Positions 1 to 15,000 of a stretch of DNA of 64,000 bases are shown one piece after another. The stretch is from Pleurotus djamor. Lineage: Eukaryota; Basidiomycota; Agaricomycetes; Agaricales; Pleurotaceae. The DNA lies in the NCBI GenBank assembly GCA_029747585.1, contig JAPEVF010000219.1:1-64000 (forward strand). Reading direction: 5' to 3'. Each line of letters begins with the position of its first letter. The stretch's first letter is position 1. The notes below the pieces were generated by a model. The model did no database searches, had not been told where the DNA came from, and was given only the letters and a program-made list of their open reading frames with translations. The translations under genes and the position numbers were made by a program.

Positions 1-3000
1 TTCTCTTGGATCTCTGTGCTCGCTGGCTACAAGCCACGGGAACTCTTGAAAACGAGCTTGTTGCACTGTGCTATCTGGTCGAAGTGCACGAAGAGTTGTT
101 CCCGTACGTATGGATATGGATATCTGCCTCTGTGCGATGAACTCATCATGATTCACAGGATCTTATACCGCCTCCTTCAGCGCCCGCAATATGAAGGCGG
201 GCCGCTTCAATGGATATCATCAGAAGTCCAGCCAGCATCAATATCTATCGAACGACTCCACAAACTTTTACTAGCTTATTTTCGCATCTTGCAAGTCAAT
301 CGCCAGCTTCCAGAACAATTATCATGGTCTCTCGCACCTCTTCATACCCTTATATGGGCTGCCGATCTCGATAATGGATCGCGAATGCTCGCCATCCAGT
401 GCTATGCACTTCAACTCGGTATGGGTGAAGCTGCACGAATGGAGTTGGAAACCCAGATATTTGGTCCCCCGTGTGAGAAGGATTGCTGGATTGAATATGG
501 TCAGGAACTCGATGGGACGTCGAAGAAGACCGACGGATGGGTGTTACCTCTTGTGGAAGCGGCTCGTATACGCAGTGGGCGGGATAGCATTGCCGCCAAT
601 CAAGAAGATTTCTACTACGCCGATGAGGGTCAACCAAATCAGTCATTATCGCCTTCGGAGCTGAGGTAAGCCTTTGCTGACATCTTTGACCTTTCTAATA
701 CCCAGTCTAGTCCGTATATTGTTGATATCCATGGTATACTGCTCGTTCGAGATCCACCTTCCACTCTCCAAGGACCCGTCACGTTTGTTGAAACACAAAC
801 CGCGATCCGGGCTCTGCGATCTTTGGCAATCCACATGTCACTTCGGGTCCCGGTACTCTTCACATCGCCTCCGTCTTGCGGCAAGTCACTTCTCATAACA
901 CATCTTGCCAAACTTCTGCATCCGAATAGTTCAAACCATATCATTACAATCCATCTAGCCGACACTTCTCTAGACCCTCGATCGCTTCTTGGCTCATACA
1001 TCTCGTCACCCACACAACCAGGAGCATTTGAATGGAAGGATGGAACCTTAGTGAGGGCTATGAAGCAAGGGAAGTGGCTTGTTTTGGAAGATATCGATCG
1101 GGGGAGCAGTGAAGTATTGGGTATCATCAAACCCTTGGCGAAGTCCATGCGGTTGACCAAATGGATCGGTGGTCGGGCTACAATCGATGTTCCCGGACAT
1201 GGCATCGTCGTCGCTGTTCATGGATTCGCGCTCTTCGCGACACGATCAACAGCCCCATCAAAGGACGGCCAATTCCCGGGCGCCACATTCTTTGGATCAC
1301 ACAAGTTTCACGAAGTCATTCTACAGTCGCCGACCTTAGATGAATTGCAGCTCATCATCGACACTCAATTCCCGAGAATAGCTGGAGGGCTGGCTCATTC
1401 GTTGATCCTTCTGTGGCGTGGAATTGTTGACCTCGGGACTTCAGCGTCGGTCAGGGATGTTGGCTTGCGAGAGCTTCAGAAATTTTGCCAACGCGTCTCG
1501 GATCTCCTTCCTCCATCATTCTCACCGCCAGTCGCAAGCCCGCCGATCACCGTTGAATCCATTTTCCCTAACTCTGCCATCAGGGAAGAAATTTATGTAG
1601 AAGCGAGAGATGTCTTTTTTGGTGCTGGGAGCATCACCTCGGCAGCGCAAGCTCATCACGACACAGTTTCTAGTGCTATTGGCCAACATCTAGGCCTAGA
1701 CGCTGACAGGCAAGCTTGGGCGCTCAGTGTAGCACCATCTTTCGACATCGAGAAAGACGTCAATGGCTTTGTGGTCGCCGTGCAAGCTGGTCGATCACGC
1801 CTAGTAGCCCAAACTCTTAAACGTCAAGCCACCCTTCCATCCACCCGACCATTCGCTCTTCACAAACCAGCCATCTGCCTCCTCTCACGCATTGCTACCG
1901 CCGTGTCTCTCAACGAACCCATCCTCCTTACTGGTGAGACTGGCACCGGCAAAACCAGTGTGGTCTCATACCTTGCCTCCCTCCTCCGACGTCCGCTCAT
2001 CTCCTTGAATTTATCCCATCAAACGGAGTCCGCTGATTTGTTGGGAGGTTTCAAACCCATTGACGCGCGCTTACCGGCCACCTCCCTCCACGCTCAGTTT
2101 CTAGAGCTGTTCGGTCTGACATTCAGCCGAAAGAAGAACGCAAAGTTCGAGGACTCGGTTAGAAAGGCAGTTATTGAAGAGAATTGGAGGCGATGTGTAG
2201 CGTTGTGGAGGGAGGCCGTCAGGCTCGCGCGGGAAAGAATCGCTGCCAAACTGCAGGAAGATGTGTCAGTCGTTAACTTGTTGAGTTACACATTATTAAC
2301 ATCCACTCATATGTTCCCTTAGGCAAGAAAACTCGGATGCTCCTCGGAAACGTCGCAAGCTGGATGAAGAGAACCTCTTATCTTCAGAAGGTCGTTGGAC
2401 AGCATTTGGGGATGCGGTTTCTCAGTTTGAGATACAGCACGTTTCAGGACAAGGGAGGTTTGCCTTTGGCTTCGTTGAAGGGCCTTTGGTCAAGGCCATA
2501 AGGAACGGTGATTGGTGCGCTAGGGCTCTGCTTGTTTCGGGACGTGGTCTAATGCATGTGTAGGGTTCTGCTCGATGAAGTCAACCTGGCAAGTTCGGAG
2601 ACATTGGAGTGTATCTCGGGATTGCTGCACGGACCCACGGCCTCCATCACTCTGACCGAACAGGGCTCTCTCGAACCTGTTCCCCGTCACCCTGATTTCC
2701 GTCTTTTCGCCTGTATGAATCCCGCCACGGACGTCGGCAAAAAGGACCTTCCTCCCAACATTCGAGCTCGCTTCACCGAATTTGATGTTCCATCCCCCGA
2801 CTCAGACCGAGAAACCCTCCTCACAATCGTCAATCAGTACCTTGGTCATGCTGCTGTAGGAGACAAGGGTGCTATCTTGAACATCGCCGAGTTTTACGTG
2901 GCTGTAAAGCAACTTGCCCAATCTGGCCAGATTGCGGACGGTTCCAACCACAAGCCGCACTTCAGTATGCGTACCCTGACTCGAGCGCTGACTTTCGCTT

Positions 3001-6000
3001 CTGACATCACTAGCTTATATGGTCTTCGGCGAGCGATCTGGGAGGGCTGCTTGATGGCATTTACTATGGTCTTGGACGCACCCAGTGCTGAGCTCGTCAC
3101 GGGGTTGGCCCAGAAGCACCTATTAGCTGGAGTTCGGAACCCTCGCGCGATGCTGGCGCAGGAAATCTCCGATCCCTCCATCACTCGTTCAGATCGATAT
3201 GTCAAGCTGGGGCCCTTCTACTTGGAGAAGGGACCGTTCCCCGATGATCCTATGGACGAATACATCATGACTCCTTCCGTTGAAGCCAAGTTGATTGACT
3301 TGGCTCGCATCATCCTCACACGTCGCTTCCCCGTTCTCATCGAAGGGCCTACCTCCAGTGGCAAGACGAGCTCTGTCGAATACCTCGCTCGCAGAACTGG
3401 ACACCGGTTTGTTCGAATCAACAACCACGAACATACTGACATTCAAGAGTATGTTGGGTCATATGTGTCTGATCCTGAGACGGGGAAGTTCGTTTTCAAA
3501 GATGGGCTACTTGTCCAAGCTCTCCGAGAAGGCCATTGGATTGTCCTTGATGAATTGAACTTGGCGCCAACGGACGTTTTGGAGGCGCTTAATCGGCTCC
3601 TTGACGACAACCGCGAGCTGGTCATCCCGGAGACCCATGAGGTGGTCAAACCACATCCTCATTTTATGCTGTTTGCAGCGCAGAACCCTCCCGGGCTCTA
3701 TGCAGGCAGGAAGGTTCTTTCACGTGCTTTTCGTAACCGCTTTTTGGAGGTCCACTACGAAGACGTCCCCCAATCCGAGCTCGAGACTATTCTCTGCCAA
3801 CGATGTCAAATTGCTCCTTCTTATGGAAAGAAGATTGTTGCTGTCTTTCGGGAGCTCCAGAAGCGAAGACAGTCTGGTCGTGTCTTTGATAGCAAGGAAG
3901 GCTTTGCAACTCTACGAGATCTCTTCCGTTGGGCTGGGCNGGGACGCAGTCGGTTATCAGGAGTTGGCTGAGAACGGTTACATGCTTTTAGCAGAACGCG
4001 CTCGTAAGGGTGACGACCAGGTTGTTGTGAAGGATGTAATCGAGTCCATTATGGGAGTAAAACTCGACCCTCAATCAATGTACCGACTTGATCGCCTGGA
4101 TCGGGATCTAGCTGCGTACCTTGGGTGTTCCCTTCCTAACTCTTCTCAGCTTGCTTGGACGACCGCTATGCAACGCCTCTTCATCTTGGTCGCGCGCGCT
4201 TTGCGATTCAACGAGCCCATCCTTCTTGTTGGCGAAACTGGTACCGGGAAAACATCGATATGTCAACTCTATGCAGACGCCGTATCTCAGCAACTCCACA
4301 TGTTGAACTGTCACCAAAACACAGAGACGGCCGATCTCCTTGGTGGCTTGCGCCCTGTTCGTAACCGAAGCATGAACGAAGCCAATACCATTCAAGAACT
4401 CCTTGCTACATTGAACACGTTCAATATCTCAGTCGCTGATCCATCCAAAGGTGGCCTGCGTGTGGCAATCGAAGACTTACTCGCATCTCCCGGTGCTTTG
4501 GATCCAAGCTGTGTGCCTGTGTTACAGGACGCTTCGAAGCGACTGAATAGTTTAGGGCAAATGTTCGAGTGGAAGGATGGTCCCCTCGTGCAGGCAATGC
4601 GACAAGGCTCTGTGTTCCTCCTAGACGAAATATCTTTGGCAGACGATTCTGTCCTTGAACGCCTGAATAGTGTGCTGGAACCTGCGCGTACTTTGGTCCT
4701 GGCTGAACGTGGTGGTGATCGTTCTGACATCCCTTTCGTGTTGGCTGCCGAATCCTTCAAGCTTGTCGCAACGATGAATCCTGGCGGGGACTTCGGGAAG
4801 AAAGAGTTGTCTCCTGCTCTTCGAAATCGCTTTACTGAAATCTGGGTTCCCTCCGTTACAGCTCGGTCGGACCTGGAGCTTATTGTCGATACTCGTTGGC
4901 AATTCGATGTTCTTAAACCCTATACAAATAAATTGTTGGACTTCGTCGAATGGTTATGTCGTGAAGTCACTGATCCTTCTCTCGCCAGCTTGCGAGATAT
5001 CCTCGTATGAGCCAGTCTTTCACTATTGTCCTAAATGTACTGACTTCTATGTCGATAGGCTTGGGTCGATTTTTCCAACGCTCTTGTCCGTCGATCGGAG
5101 GAGAATCATATGTCGCTCAGCGAGATCTTCGTAAGTCTTTGTTAAAATGTCACCAAGTCTATACTAAACGAAACTTGTCAGCACCATGGGGCCCAAATGG
5201 CTTACCTCGACGGATTGGGCTCGTTTCCGCAACTCATGTCCTACAGCCAAGGGGCCTTGACGAAGCTCCGAGCGCGCGCACTTTCGAGAGTTCACGAACT
5301 TGTACCTCTTCTCGCCTCGACGATCCCTCTCAACATTCCAGAAGGCATGGTGCGAATTGGCCAGTTTGACCTGCCCAAGGGTGCCTTTAGCACACCGCTG
5401 CAATCGTTCAATTTAGAGACCCCAACTACACAAGTCAATGTTATGAGGGTTGCTCGTGCTTGTCAATTACCTAAGCCTGTCCTCCTTGAAGGCAGCCCTG
5501 GAGTTGGAAAAACGACCCTCGTCACTGCCCTTGCTGCACTATCGTCCCACCGTCTGTGTAGACTCAACCTCTCTGATCAGACGGATCTCATTGATCTATT
5601 TGGATCAGACCTACCTGTTGATGGAGGGAAACCTGGTGAATTCATGTGGAAGGATGCCGAATTCCTCAGAGCGATGCAGGAAGGCCATTGGGTACTACTG
5701 GACGAGATGAACCTTGCCCCTCAAGCCGTCCTTGAGGGACTCAACGCAGTCTTAGACCATCGCGGAACTGTGTTCATCCCCGAACTGGGGCGCTCCTTCC
5801 AATGCCACCCTCGTTTTAGGATATTTGCCGCCCAAAACCCATTGGGTCAAGGCGGAGGACGGAAAGGTCTGCCAAGGTCCTTCGTCAATCGATTCACCAG
5901 GGTCTACTTTGACGAACACACTCCCGATGACTTGTTGATGGTTTGCCAGTCGTCGTATCCGACTCTTGCCCACGATGTACTACGCAACATGATATCCTAC

Positions 6001-9000
6001 AATAGCGAACTCACCGCCGAAGCTAGTTCGCATACTTCATTTGCTAGGAATGGTGCGCCCTGGGAGTTCAATCTGCGAGACATTCTCCGCTGGTGTGCCT
6101 TACTTCAATCTGCGCCTCGTTCGCCGGAGCCTGCTCTGTACCTCCGGACCGCTTACCTTCACCGTTTTCGTGATCCAAACGATTGTCAACGTGCATTGGA
6201 CATCTTCAAACAATTTTTCTCCGAACCCGAAGAGACCATGTCAAACGCTCCCCACTTGTGCGTAACGCCCACACATTTCCAAATTGGGTACACCACACAA
6301 ACACGACACAACTTCCGATCCAACATCCGATCAGGTCGCTTTCTCCCTTGTCAATTGTCAGTCTTAGAAACTTTGGGTCATTGTATCAAACAGAATTGGT
6401 TGGCCATCCTTACGGGCCCAAAAGGCTGTGGCAAGGCTGAATCTGTAAAGCTCCTCGCCGACGTACATGGGTCCCCACTTTTGGAGCTTGCTTTCAACAG
6501 CGCGACAGATACCACGGACATTTTGGGAAGTTTTGAACAAGTTGACAGCCAGTTCCAAGCATCGAAGCTTCTTCAAGGGCTCAAAGAAACACTCAAATCC
6601 CGATTACGGGGACGAAATGATGCTACGGAACAGCTTGTCCTTTGCTGTGAATCCATTCGCAACCTCCATGCGACCCTGACAAGTACCACCGTCGTCTCTA
6701 CCATTCACGCAACACTTGCATCCCTCCAAAAACTATCACTCGATGTCTCCTTGGGACCTTACTTCTTTGCTTTGCGTGATCTTCTAGATAAGGAATCACA
6801 GTCCTCCGCTGGTCGATTTGCTTGGATGGACGGCCCCCTCGTTCGTGCAGCGAAAGATGGCCATTGGTTGTTGATCAACGGGGCCAATCTATGCAACCCC
6901 TCCGTTTTAGATCGTCTCAATTCCCTGTGTGAACCAGATGGCGAACTTATTCTCAGCGAAAGAGGTCTTGTCAATGGAACGGTAGAGGTAGTAAAGCCGC
7001 ATCCTAATTTCCGCCTTTTTATGTCAGTCGATCCGCATTTCGGTGAACTCTCTCGGGCAATGCGCAACCGCGGCGTGGAAATTGCTTTTCCGTCTTCCTC
7101 GCAGGAGAGAGACCTCCATGTTCTCCAGGACTTCACCCGCCTCCCCATTTTTACTGCAAACGATGGCATAAACGATCAATCTGTCTCATTCGATTTACTG
7201 CGTCGAGGCATTCATTTGCTCAGACCTCCGCAAAAACCACTCTCATTCCCTCTCGGCGGCTCTCTGGACTACGCGCCGCTCTTCAACCTCGCAAACCCAT
7301 TGGCGGTAGAGATTGACGCCTCTTCGTCGGATGCTGTGGACTTCGACAACATCCTCTTCTTTCATACTCGAGTGCACACCATTGCCCACATGCCATATAT
7401 AACTCGGTTCATTGATGCGCTTGACCAACGTCCTCCTTTGTCCGTACTGAAAGCACTGACGTACACGTTGATATGGCCCCGCCTCAAAGCTTATGTCATG
7501 GATATGGCTCAGATCTACTGCGATACCATGGGTGTTTTACCTGGGATGGGTGTTTATCAGGTAATTTCATTTTATGTCCGTGATCAGGCATCCCTTTGGC
7601 TTACCTACCTTGTTCAGCGCATCGAAACCCTCCTGGACCTGTCCCTCACAGAGCATCACAGTGCAAATCCTCTCCGGACTTTGATTTTCCATGCCTTGGA
7701 TATTTGTACCTTGCTCTTCCTTCACGAGATTGCTGAGACGTCAAAGCTTCCACTGACGAACAGCAGAGGCTCTACCATCTATCTGGACATCGAAAATGTC
7801 GTATCAAGCGTACTCGAACACTGTCGAGCCTTCATGAAGGACGTAACTATCAATTTTTCAACAGATACCCTGGTTTGTCTTCCCCTTCGTGTCAGTCCAA
7901 CGTCAATATTTACCAAATATAGATTGATATCCAGACAGTGTCTCGTCTTTTGCGCTACGCCCTTTTGCTGAGATCATTGGTCAGACAACCATACCTTGAT
8001 CATACCGCCGCACAGACCATCGCTCAAATGATGGCTGCTGTCTTCGCACTTGACACATCAGAATCACATCCTTTCTTCCAAGAAATCGTCCGACTGAATA
8101 AGATCTTGTCTCCCAGTTCCGGTTTAGGGCTCATGGATGTTTGGAGTACTCTTTATAGACCTTTACCCACCAGTGCTATTCCTGAACGCATGACCTCCCT
8201 GATCGCGCGGTTAGGGCCCAAGTACTCCGGTGAGTCGGCCGAACGACCCAGAGAAGACCCCCAATTCACCAAGTTTGCAGCGTTGCGCCGCACTGTATTT
8301 GATCTGATGGCAATCCATGATATCCACGGCCTTGCGCAGGACGAATTGATTGCAAACGTAATGGCGAAAGTTGACAATGTACGTCACTTCCAAGAGTAGC
8401 AACATCTATCTCGCTTACTGCCCTCTGAAGCGCCTCGTGAACAATGCGTCAGCTTCAGCTCTAGACATACAGGCTGTAACGCCAGCCGTGATTGCTGAGC
8501 TTGACTTACATGCTTCATGGCCCTGTGATCAATCACCAAACGTAAATTTCTGATATTATACTCGCTAGGCTACGCTTACCAACTTATCTAGGTACTTCGC
8601 ATGATCAAGAAATTGGTAATATTGAACTTTTCGCAAGATCTTCGTCACTACCTCCCACATCAACATCTACTTTGGGCCATTGGTGCCGAAAAGCGTATGC
8701 TTTTTCCGACAACTTCATTTTCCTTACTCAGTATTTCCGACTAGCTGTTTTACCTCTGTTGGCAAAACTACGCGTTGAATGGCACCAGTCATTATGGGAG
8801 CTTACGCCCCCCGATACTGTCGGTCATTTCACCGTATCTTCCAAACTTTCCTTGACCACTCCTTTCTCAGCTGCCACAGGGGCCCACCCTCCTCCTCGCC
8901 CCAGTCAACCTCGTGAGCGCCTTCTCAATATGGTAAGTCGCTCGTCATTTCACCCGTGTACCTACTCAAGTCTCGCAGTCGCTGGGGGTCCGTTCCTTTG

Positions 9001-12000
9001 GGAGACGTTGAAGCCCACGATGCAAGACTTGGTACCCTTGCCCAATTGGCATTGTTGCAATGCGATCGGCGCCCCCGAGATTGCAAAGCTTACGACACGC
9101 CCTCTATGTCACTATTTTCATGGTTCGCCTATCATTCTCAGTCATTGAAACTAGCACTCATGGACGATAGATCTGCGGGTGCTTTTCCGGCTCATATGAA
9201 CTGTCGACATGGCAAGAGCTACGATCCAACGCTGTCCAGCCCTCGTGCGACCTCGAACACTGCTTATCTCTGTTAAAACAGACCAACAGTAACCTCTTGA
9301 AGCAAGCACTTGAAACCTTCTTACGGCCACATATATCTGAGCTTGCAACTTCTCCCGACGCGATAGACGCTCTAGGATTGTGTTGGATGGCGGTTGGTCA
9401 AATGCTGCTCCATCTCATCGTTCCCGATGTCGCCATTGACCCTGCAGTCAAGCAAAATTTTGCGAAACAAATGAACCTTGAAGAAATGGCAAATCTGAGG
9501 CAACAGATCCTCTTGCACGCCGAGCTGGAGAAAACCGCCTCAGGGAACACGAGCAACGCCTCGATTCGCTTCTTGACGTCTCAATGTGAGCTTATGTCAC
9601 CAAGCCCCAGCGATTCTGCGGAATACCCTCAAAGAAGTGATCCCACCACGATTGCGACTTTATGGAAAGAAGTCGAGCAATTTCAGCGTCAAGTGTTGCC
9701 TTCTACGAAATTAGATCCGCTGACTGAAGGCATGCGAGCACAAGCGCTTGGGGCTATGGAAACGGAAGCACTCGTCCAACAATCCATCGCAGGCTTCTTG
9801 CAGAGACTCAAGTCTACGTATGAAGATTACCCAGATCTCCTCCTCCTCCTAGAGTTGGCTCTCTCCAATATCAGGTTTGGGTTGCGACTCATTGCCCAAC
9901 CAAGTATATCACGACCTTCGAATCCTGATACGTCTACCCTCGCAAGCGCACTCGTTTCTTTTCCTTCTACTCGGTCCTCGTCCCTGCTCCTCGCTGCGAA
10001 AGGTACTACCGGTGGATCTAACCTAGCTGGCTTCAGACACATTCTTCTGAACATAGCCGCAGTTGCTCACCAAAAATCACACAACGTTCCATTACGCGAT
10101 CTCATAGACTCACTGCAAGACATCTGCTCACAGGCGAATCGCATGTGGTTGATTGATTGTGCCCGTGAAGCGGACACTGATCGAGCCTCTCAGTCCCTCT
10201 ATAGATCTAAAACCGAAGTTCACGCCGATGGCAGTGCCGAAGCCGAAGAAGAAGATTTCCTCGCCCTCTTCCCGTCCTTTGAGAATGCGTTGGACACACC
10301 ATCCGCCTCCCCAAGCTCCAAAGGTCCTCAGGGCCTCGTTGACCCACACTACGCCAATGAATTCGTCCATATATACCAATCCCTGTTTTCTCTTTTACCA
10401 CATCCATCATCATTCGAGGACTTGCGGAAGACAACCCTTGATGCCGTGCTTCGCTCTGCTTCGGCTTCTCTATCAGCCAATTTGGACTTGGACAGTCGTG
10501 TACTCCAGCTCAACCTTGTTAACGATCACAAAATTGCCCTGGCAGCTACCCGGTCGATGAAGGCATATAACTTTTATTCGGACCCGAATATACCTGAAAC
10601 GAGCAAAAGCACGGCTATTATCTTGAATCTCATCTCCCAACTCAAGCAGCTCTCCGACCAATGGCCTGAGCAAGTCGTGCTCAGGGATTTGCTACAGAGA
10701 TGTCAAGCCTTCCTTGACCTCGAACTTCATTGTTCAGTTGCCAAGGCCTTGGCCGCATTAGAGCTGATTCTATTCCAGACCCAAGACTGGGAAGCGTATG
10801 CAAGCCGAGAGACTTCCCTCAAATTACATCAACAGGCCTTGACCTCTCTCATTGTCCACTGGCGTCGATTAGAGCTTTCAGCGTGGCAGGCGCTATTAGA
10901 CGCAGAATTTGCCGCCTCAACATCAGGCGTTTCTCCTTGGTGGTTCCGTCTGTACAACGTGCTGGTCCATGGGGTCCTGGATCTTACGCCAGACACTGTC
11001 GATGAGATTGACACGGGTATCGCGAAATACCTCGGTGACTTGATCCCGCTCTTGGAGAATTTCATCCGGACCGCCCCCCTTGGCCAGTATCAAAGTCGGC
11101 TCACTTTACTTGAATCGTTCCGTTTGCTTACATCCCTCCTGGCTTCGTCTGAATCGGGAGTGCGTCAGGTCATATTCAGACAGGTCCATCGTATCCTCCA
11201 TCACCTCATCCACTCCTTCAACCTCTACACATCCCAACTGTTGTTGATACTTAGCACTGAACGCACCAAGCTCGAAAAAAGTATCCAGGACCTTATCAAG
11301 CTCGCTAGTTGGAAAGACGTTAACGTCCATGCTCTCAGAGAAAGTGCCCGACGCTCTCATTATCAACTATTCAAATTGGTTCGCAAGTATCGTGAAGTAC
11401 TCCGGCAACCCGTCAATGATAAACTGGTAGCCCAACTGGCGAGCCCTTCTAACATCAACGATTGTGGCCCGAGCCCTCTCAAGCCAGCGTCCGTCACCGA
11501 ATTGCCCCCATTTCCTGCAGCAAAAGGACCAACTACTCCGCACCTCTTGAACATTGGTCGGACCTTTGCTAAATTCAAGGGTATCCTTTCCTCTCACCTA
11601 TACGATTGGCATACGCAGCATTCCGCAGATGTTGTCAACGATCTAGCCGTCGAAGTCATCACCACCTCAGCGGATCTGGCGTCAATCCCTATACCCTCCC
11701 ACAACCGGGAGAAACAATCGAAGGCCCTATTGGTTCGGAAACGGAAGGCTTGGTCTGACCTCCTGAAGGAACTGAAACGCGCTGGCCTTTCTTTCACCGT
11801 TCAGGCTGATGTCCTTCGCCGACAAGCTGATCCCCTCTGGATATATGATCAAACTATACTTGCCTCTGAAGAGCTACCGTTTAGGGACTGTGAGAAGTAT
11901 TTTCTGCGAACTGCTGCCTCGTTATCAGAGCTTCGAAAGGCACTGGCGCACCATCACTCAGATCTCACTACTCGAGAACTTCAACGTGGTCAGATGCTGG

Positions 12001-15000
12001 TAGAATCAGCCTTCTCGATGGCTACCGGTGCTCGAGCAGAGTAAGCCCAATAAATACTTTCTTGGGCCGTTTGGCGTCACTGACCATACCTCACAGGTTG
12101 GCCAATCACGTCACTGCCTTGACGCGATTAGAGTCTTTTCAGCACCGTTTATTCATGCTGCAATCCCATCCAGCGGTGGTGACTTATGGCACACCGTTGA
12201 GTCAGGTCATCATTGACCTTCGGGTCATTCTGTCATACACCCAAAGTTCCTTAACCGAGATGATTGGAGCCCTAGAAATAGCGCAAACTCTTGACTCGGA
12301 CTCAGCCATATATTCTTCCATCATTCAGCTTTCACGCCAATATGTGGTCGGTACGCAAGATCATCAGCGAAACGTCTCCCAAATATTGGACTCCGTCAAC
12401 CTTACTCAGCCACCCATTTTGTTGCAAGGTGAAGTCCATCCATGTCTTCCTGTGCATCATGCTAAACTTTTTGCGCAGACGAGGCCGAAATTTTTTTCTG
12501 CGGCTCTACAGCACCTAGATGACGTGATGGCGTCTCTCTCTCAATGGTGCGATGTGCAACCCAGCGTACATCACATCATCGATGCTGCTCTGCAGTGGTT
12601 ATCTTCACAAAAACGACCAGTCATCCCTCCAAAGCCCCTATCCTCTGGCAACCATGATACGGCCGATCCCATCATCAATTCTTTCTTGGTCGTTGCCCAA
12701 GATTTATTAGCACACTTCCCCTCGGAACAAATAGAAGTGGATAGGGATCGCTATATACGAGATGACTTGTCTACTGTTCAGCGTCTTGGCCGCTGCTTAG
12801 ACATTGATGGAGCCAATAATCGACTTGCTGCCACCCTCTCTGCCATCGCCGGTCACAACCCAGAAACTTTGGGATACGAACTAGCCCGTTTTTTGCCCTT
12901 CCTGGATGTGTATGTGGCTCAGGTGCAAGTCCAGGTCAACGCTCATGCCCGTTGGCTCCGCTCTGTGTTGAAGTTGGACTATGTGGTGTGCTCGGTCGTC
13001 CATACGCTAACTACCAAGGGCTTCTGCAAGCCTGCAGAGGATGACACTGAAGGCGGTGCTGAGGGCGGTGCTGGTCAAGTGGAAGAAGGTGTAGGTTTTG
13101 GGGAGGGAACAGGCTCAGAAAATGTTAGTAAGGAAATAGAGGAGGAACACCAGGTCGAAGGGCTACAAGGAGAGGATGGCGAGAATGAAGGTGGTAATGA
13201 TGACGACGACGCTAATGCCATCGAAATGGATGAGGATATTGGGGGGGGGACATGAAAGACGTGGACCCTGGCTCCGAAAATGAAGATGATTCAGAGGACG
13301 AGCCCAAGGATGAGCCTGATGAACAACTAGGTCAACTCGATAAAACTGACCCCGCCGCGGTGGACGAGAAACTTTGGGGAGACGAAGAGGGACCCACGCC
13401 TGAACAAGATGACGAAAAGAGTAATCAGGACAGATCTCAAAAGCCGTCTGGCGAATCGGAGGTCGTTGCCAAAGAGGGTCAATCGTCTAAAGAAAAGAGT
13501 AAGGAACAAGAGAAGCAGCAAAGTGCAGACGACAACGCACCTGAAGACGAGCTCGAGGAACAATCAGCCGAAGACCCATCTCTCGATGAACCTGGACCTG
13601 ATGGGGCACCGATGGACGACTTCGTCCAGAACGCTGACACCCTCGATCTCCCAGACGACATCAATTTCGACCAAGATCAAGCTGGCACGGACGACATGGA
13701 CGTCGATCTGGACGACGATGGTTTGTCAGAAGGCCCGGAAGACAACACATTACCCGATCTTCCCAATGACGAGGGCATGCCTGAAGAGCCTATAGATGAT
13801 TCCGTAGACCCAAATGGCGGCGGCGATGGCACTCCAGATGAAAGTCCTCCTCAGGCAGACCCAGACTCAAGGGAAACTGAGAATACCGACGAACAAGCTG
13901 ACAATCTGGCCATTGGGTCTGCAGACATCGCTTCGGGGGATGGCTCCGCTGAAGAGCAGTCTCATGCTGTTGATAAGGGCGAGTCTAGTTCGGCAAGCGA
14001 GACAGCTGCAGGGAAAGGCGGATTCAATGGTGGTGATGACCAGAATGAAAGTGCATCCATTGAACAAGCGTACGCCAATACAATTTGACCTCCTTCCCCC
14101 TACTTACTTAGCTTTAGTTCTGATGCCCGGGAGATGAAGGATATCCAACCTGATTCGGAGTCTGCCGGTGATGCCTCGTCTGGTACTCAGCAAGGACCAG
14201 CTCCATCGCAGGACAGGCGAGATGCTGATGGGGATATCCCCAACCCTCATCGCAGCCTCTCTGACGCTCTTCAAGAGATTCAAAGACGACTAGGTCCTAT
14301 CCTGGAAGGCCCCGAGACTGCCTCTCCCAAACCCCAGTCCAGCGCGCCCTCTGATGTCAAACAGGTAGAGTACCAACGCCCTGGAGACGAGGACCACAAT
14401 ATGGACGCGCTGGGTCCTTCGGGGCAAGAAGAGGCTGCTCAGCTCGACAAGTTAAAGCTAGTGGACGAAGAGGATGGTGGTAGTGATGGCGATCGTATGG
14501 AAGTTGACTCCGAGCAGCCCACGCAACACCCGAAGCACCTAGATCAAGCAGCCCAACGCTTGGACTTCGATATAGAGAAAACAAGCACTCAACACGACGG
14601 CATGGAGGTCGACTCTGCCATCGTGAGCAACGGGCGCTCACGTTCTGGGGATTTTGACGCGCAGGGAAAGGCTGATCATGTCAAATCTCAAGATTCCGAG
14701 GCAAATTCGCTCGTAGAAATGCAACTTCGAGAGTGGCAAACTAGTGGTCGACCCGAACAGGAAGCCGAACGCATTTGGCGACTTTACGAGTCCTTGACCT
14801 CCGACTTGTCCCATGCCCTTTGCGAACAACTTCGTCTTATCCTTGAACCAACCCTTGCAACTCGACTCAAAGGGGATTATCGCACTGGAAAGCGCCTAAA
14901 CATGAAGAGAGTCATCTCATACATAGCCAGCGATTTTACCAAAGACAAGATCTGGCTTCGTCGCACCCGGCCAAGTCAAAGGGAATATCAAATCCTCCTC

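Noticed and set aside
10128..10560. Long alternative frames on both strands inside midasin
   Set aside because: These are shadows of the real coding frame with no independent promoter or domain.
13327..13664. Minus-strand hydrophobic or Ser-rich frames opposite the acidic midasin tail
   Set aside because: Glu/Asp codons read backwards as Leu/Phe/Ser runs, so they are compositional artefacts.
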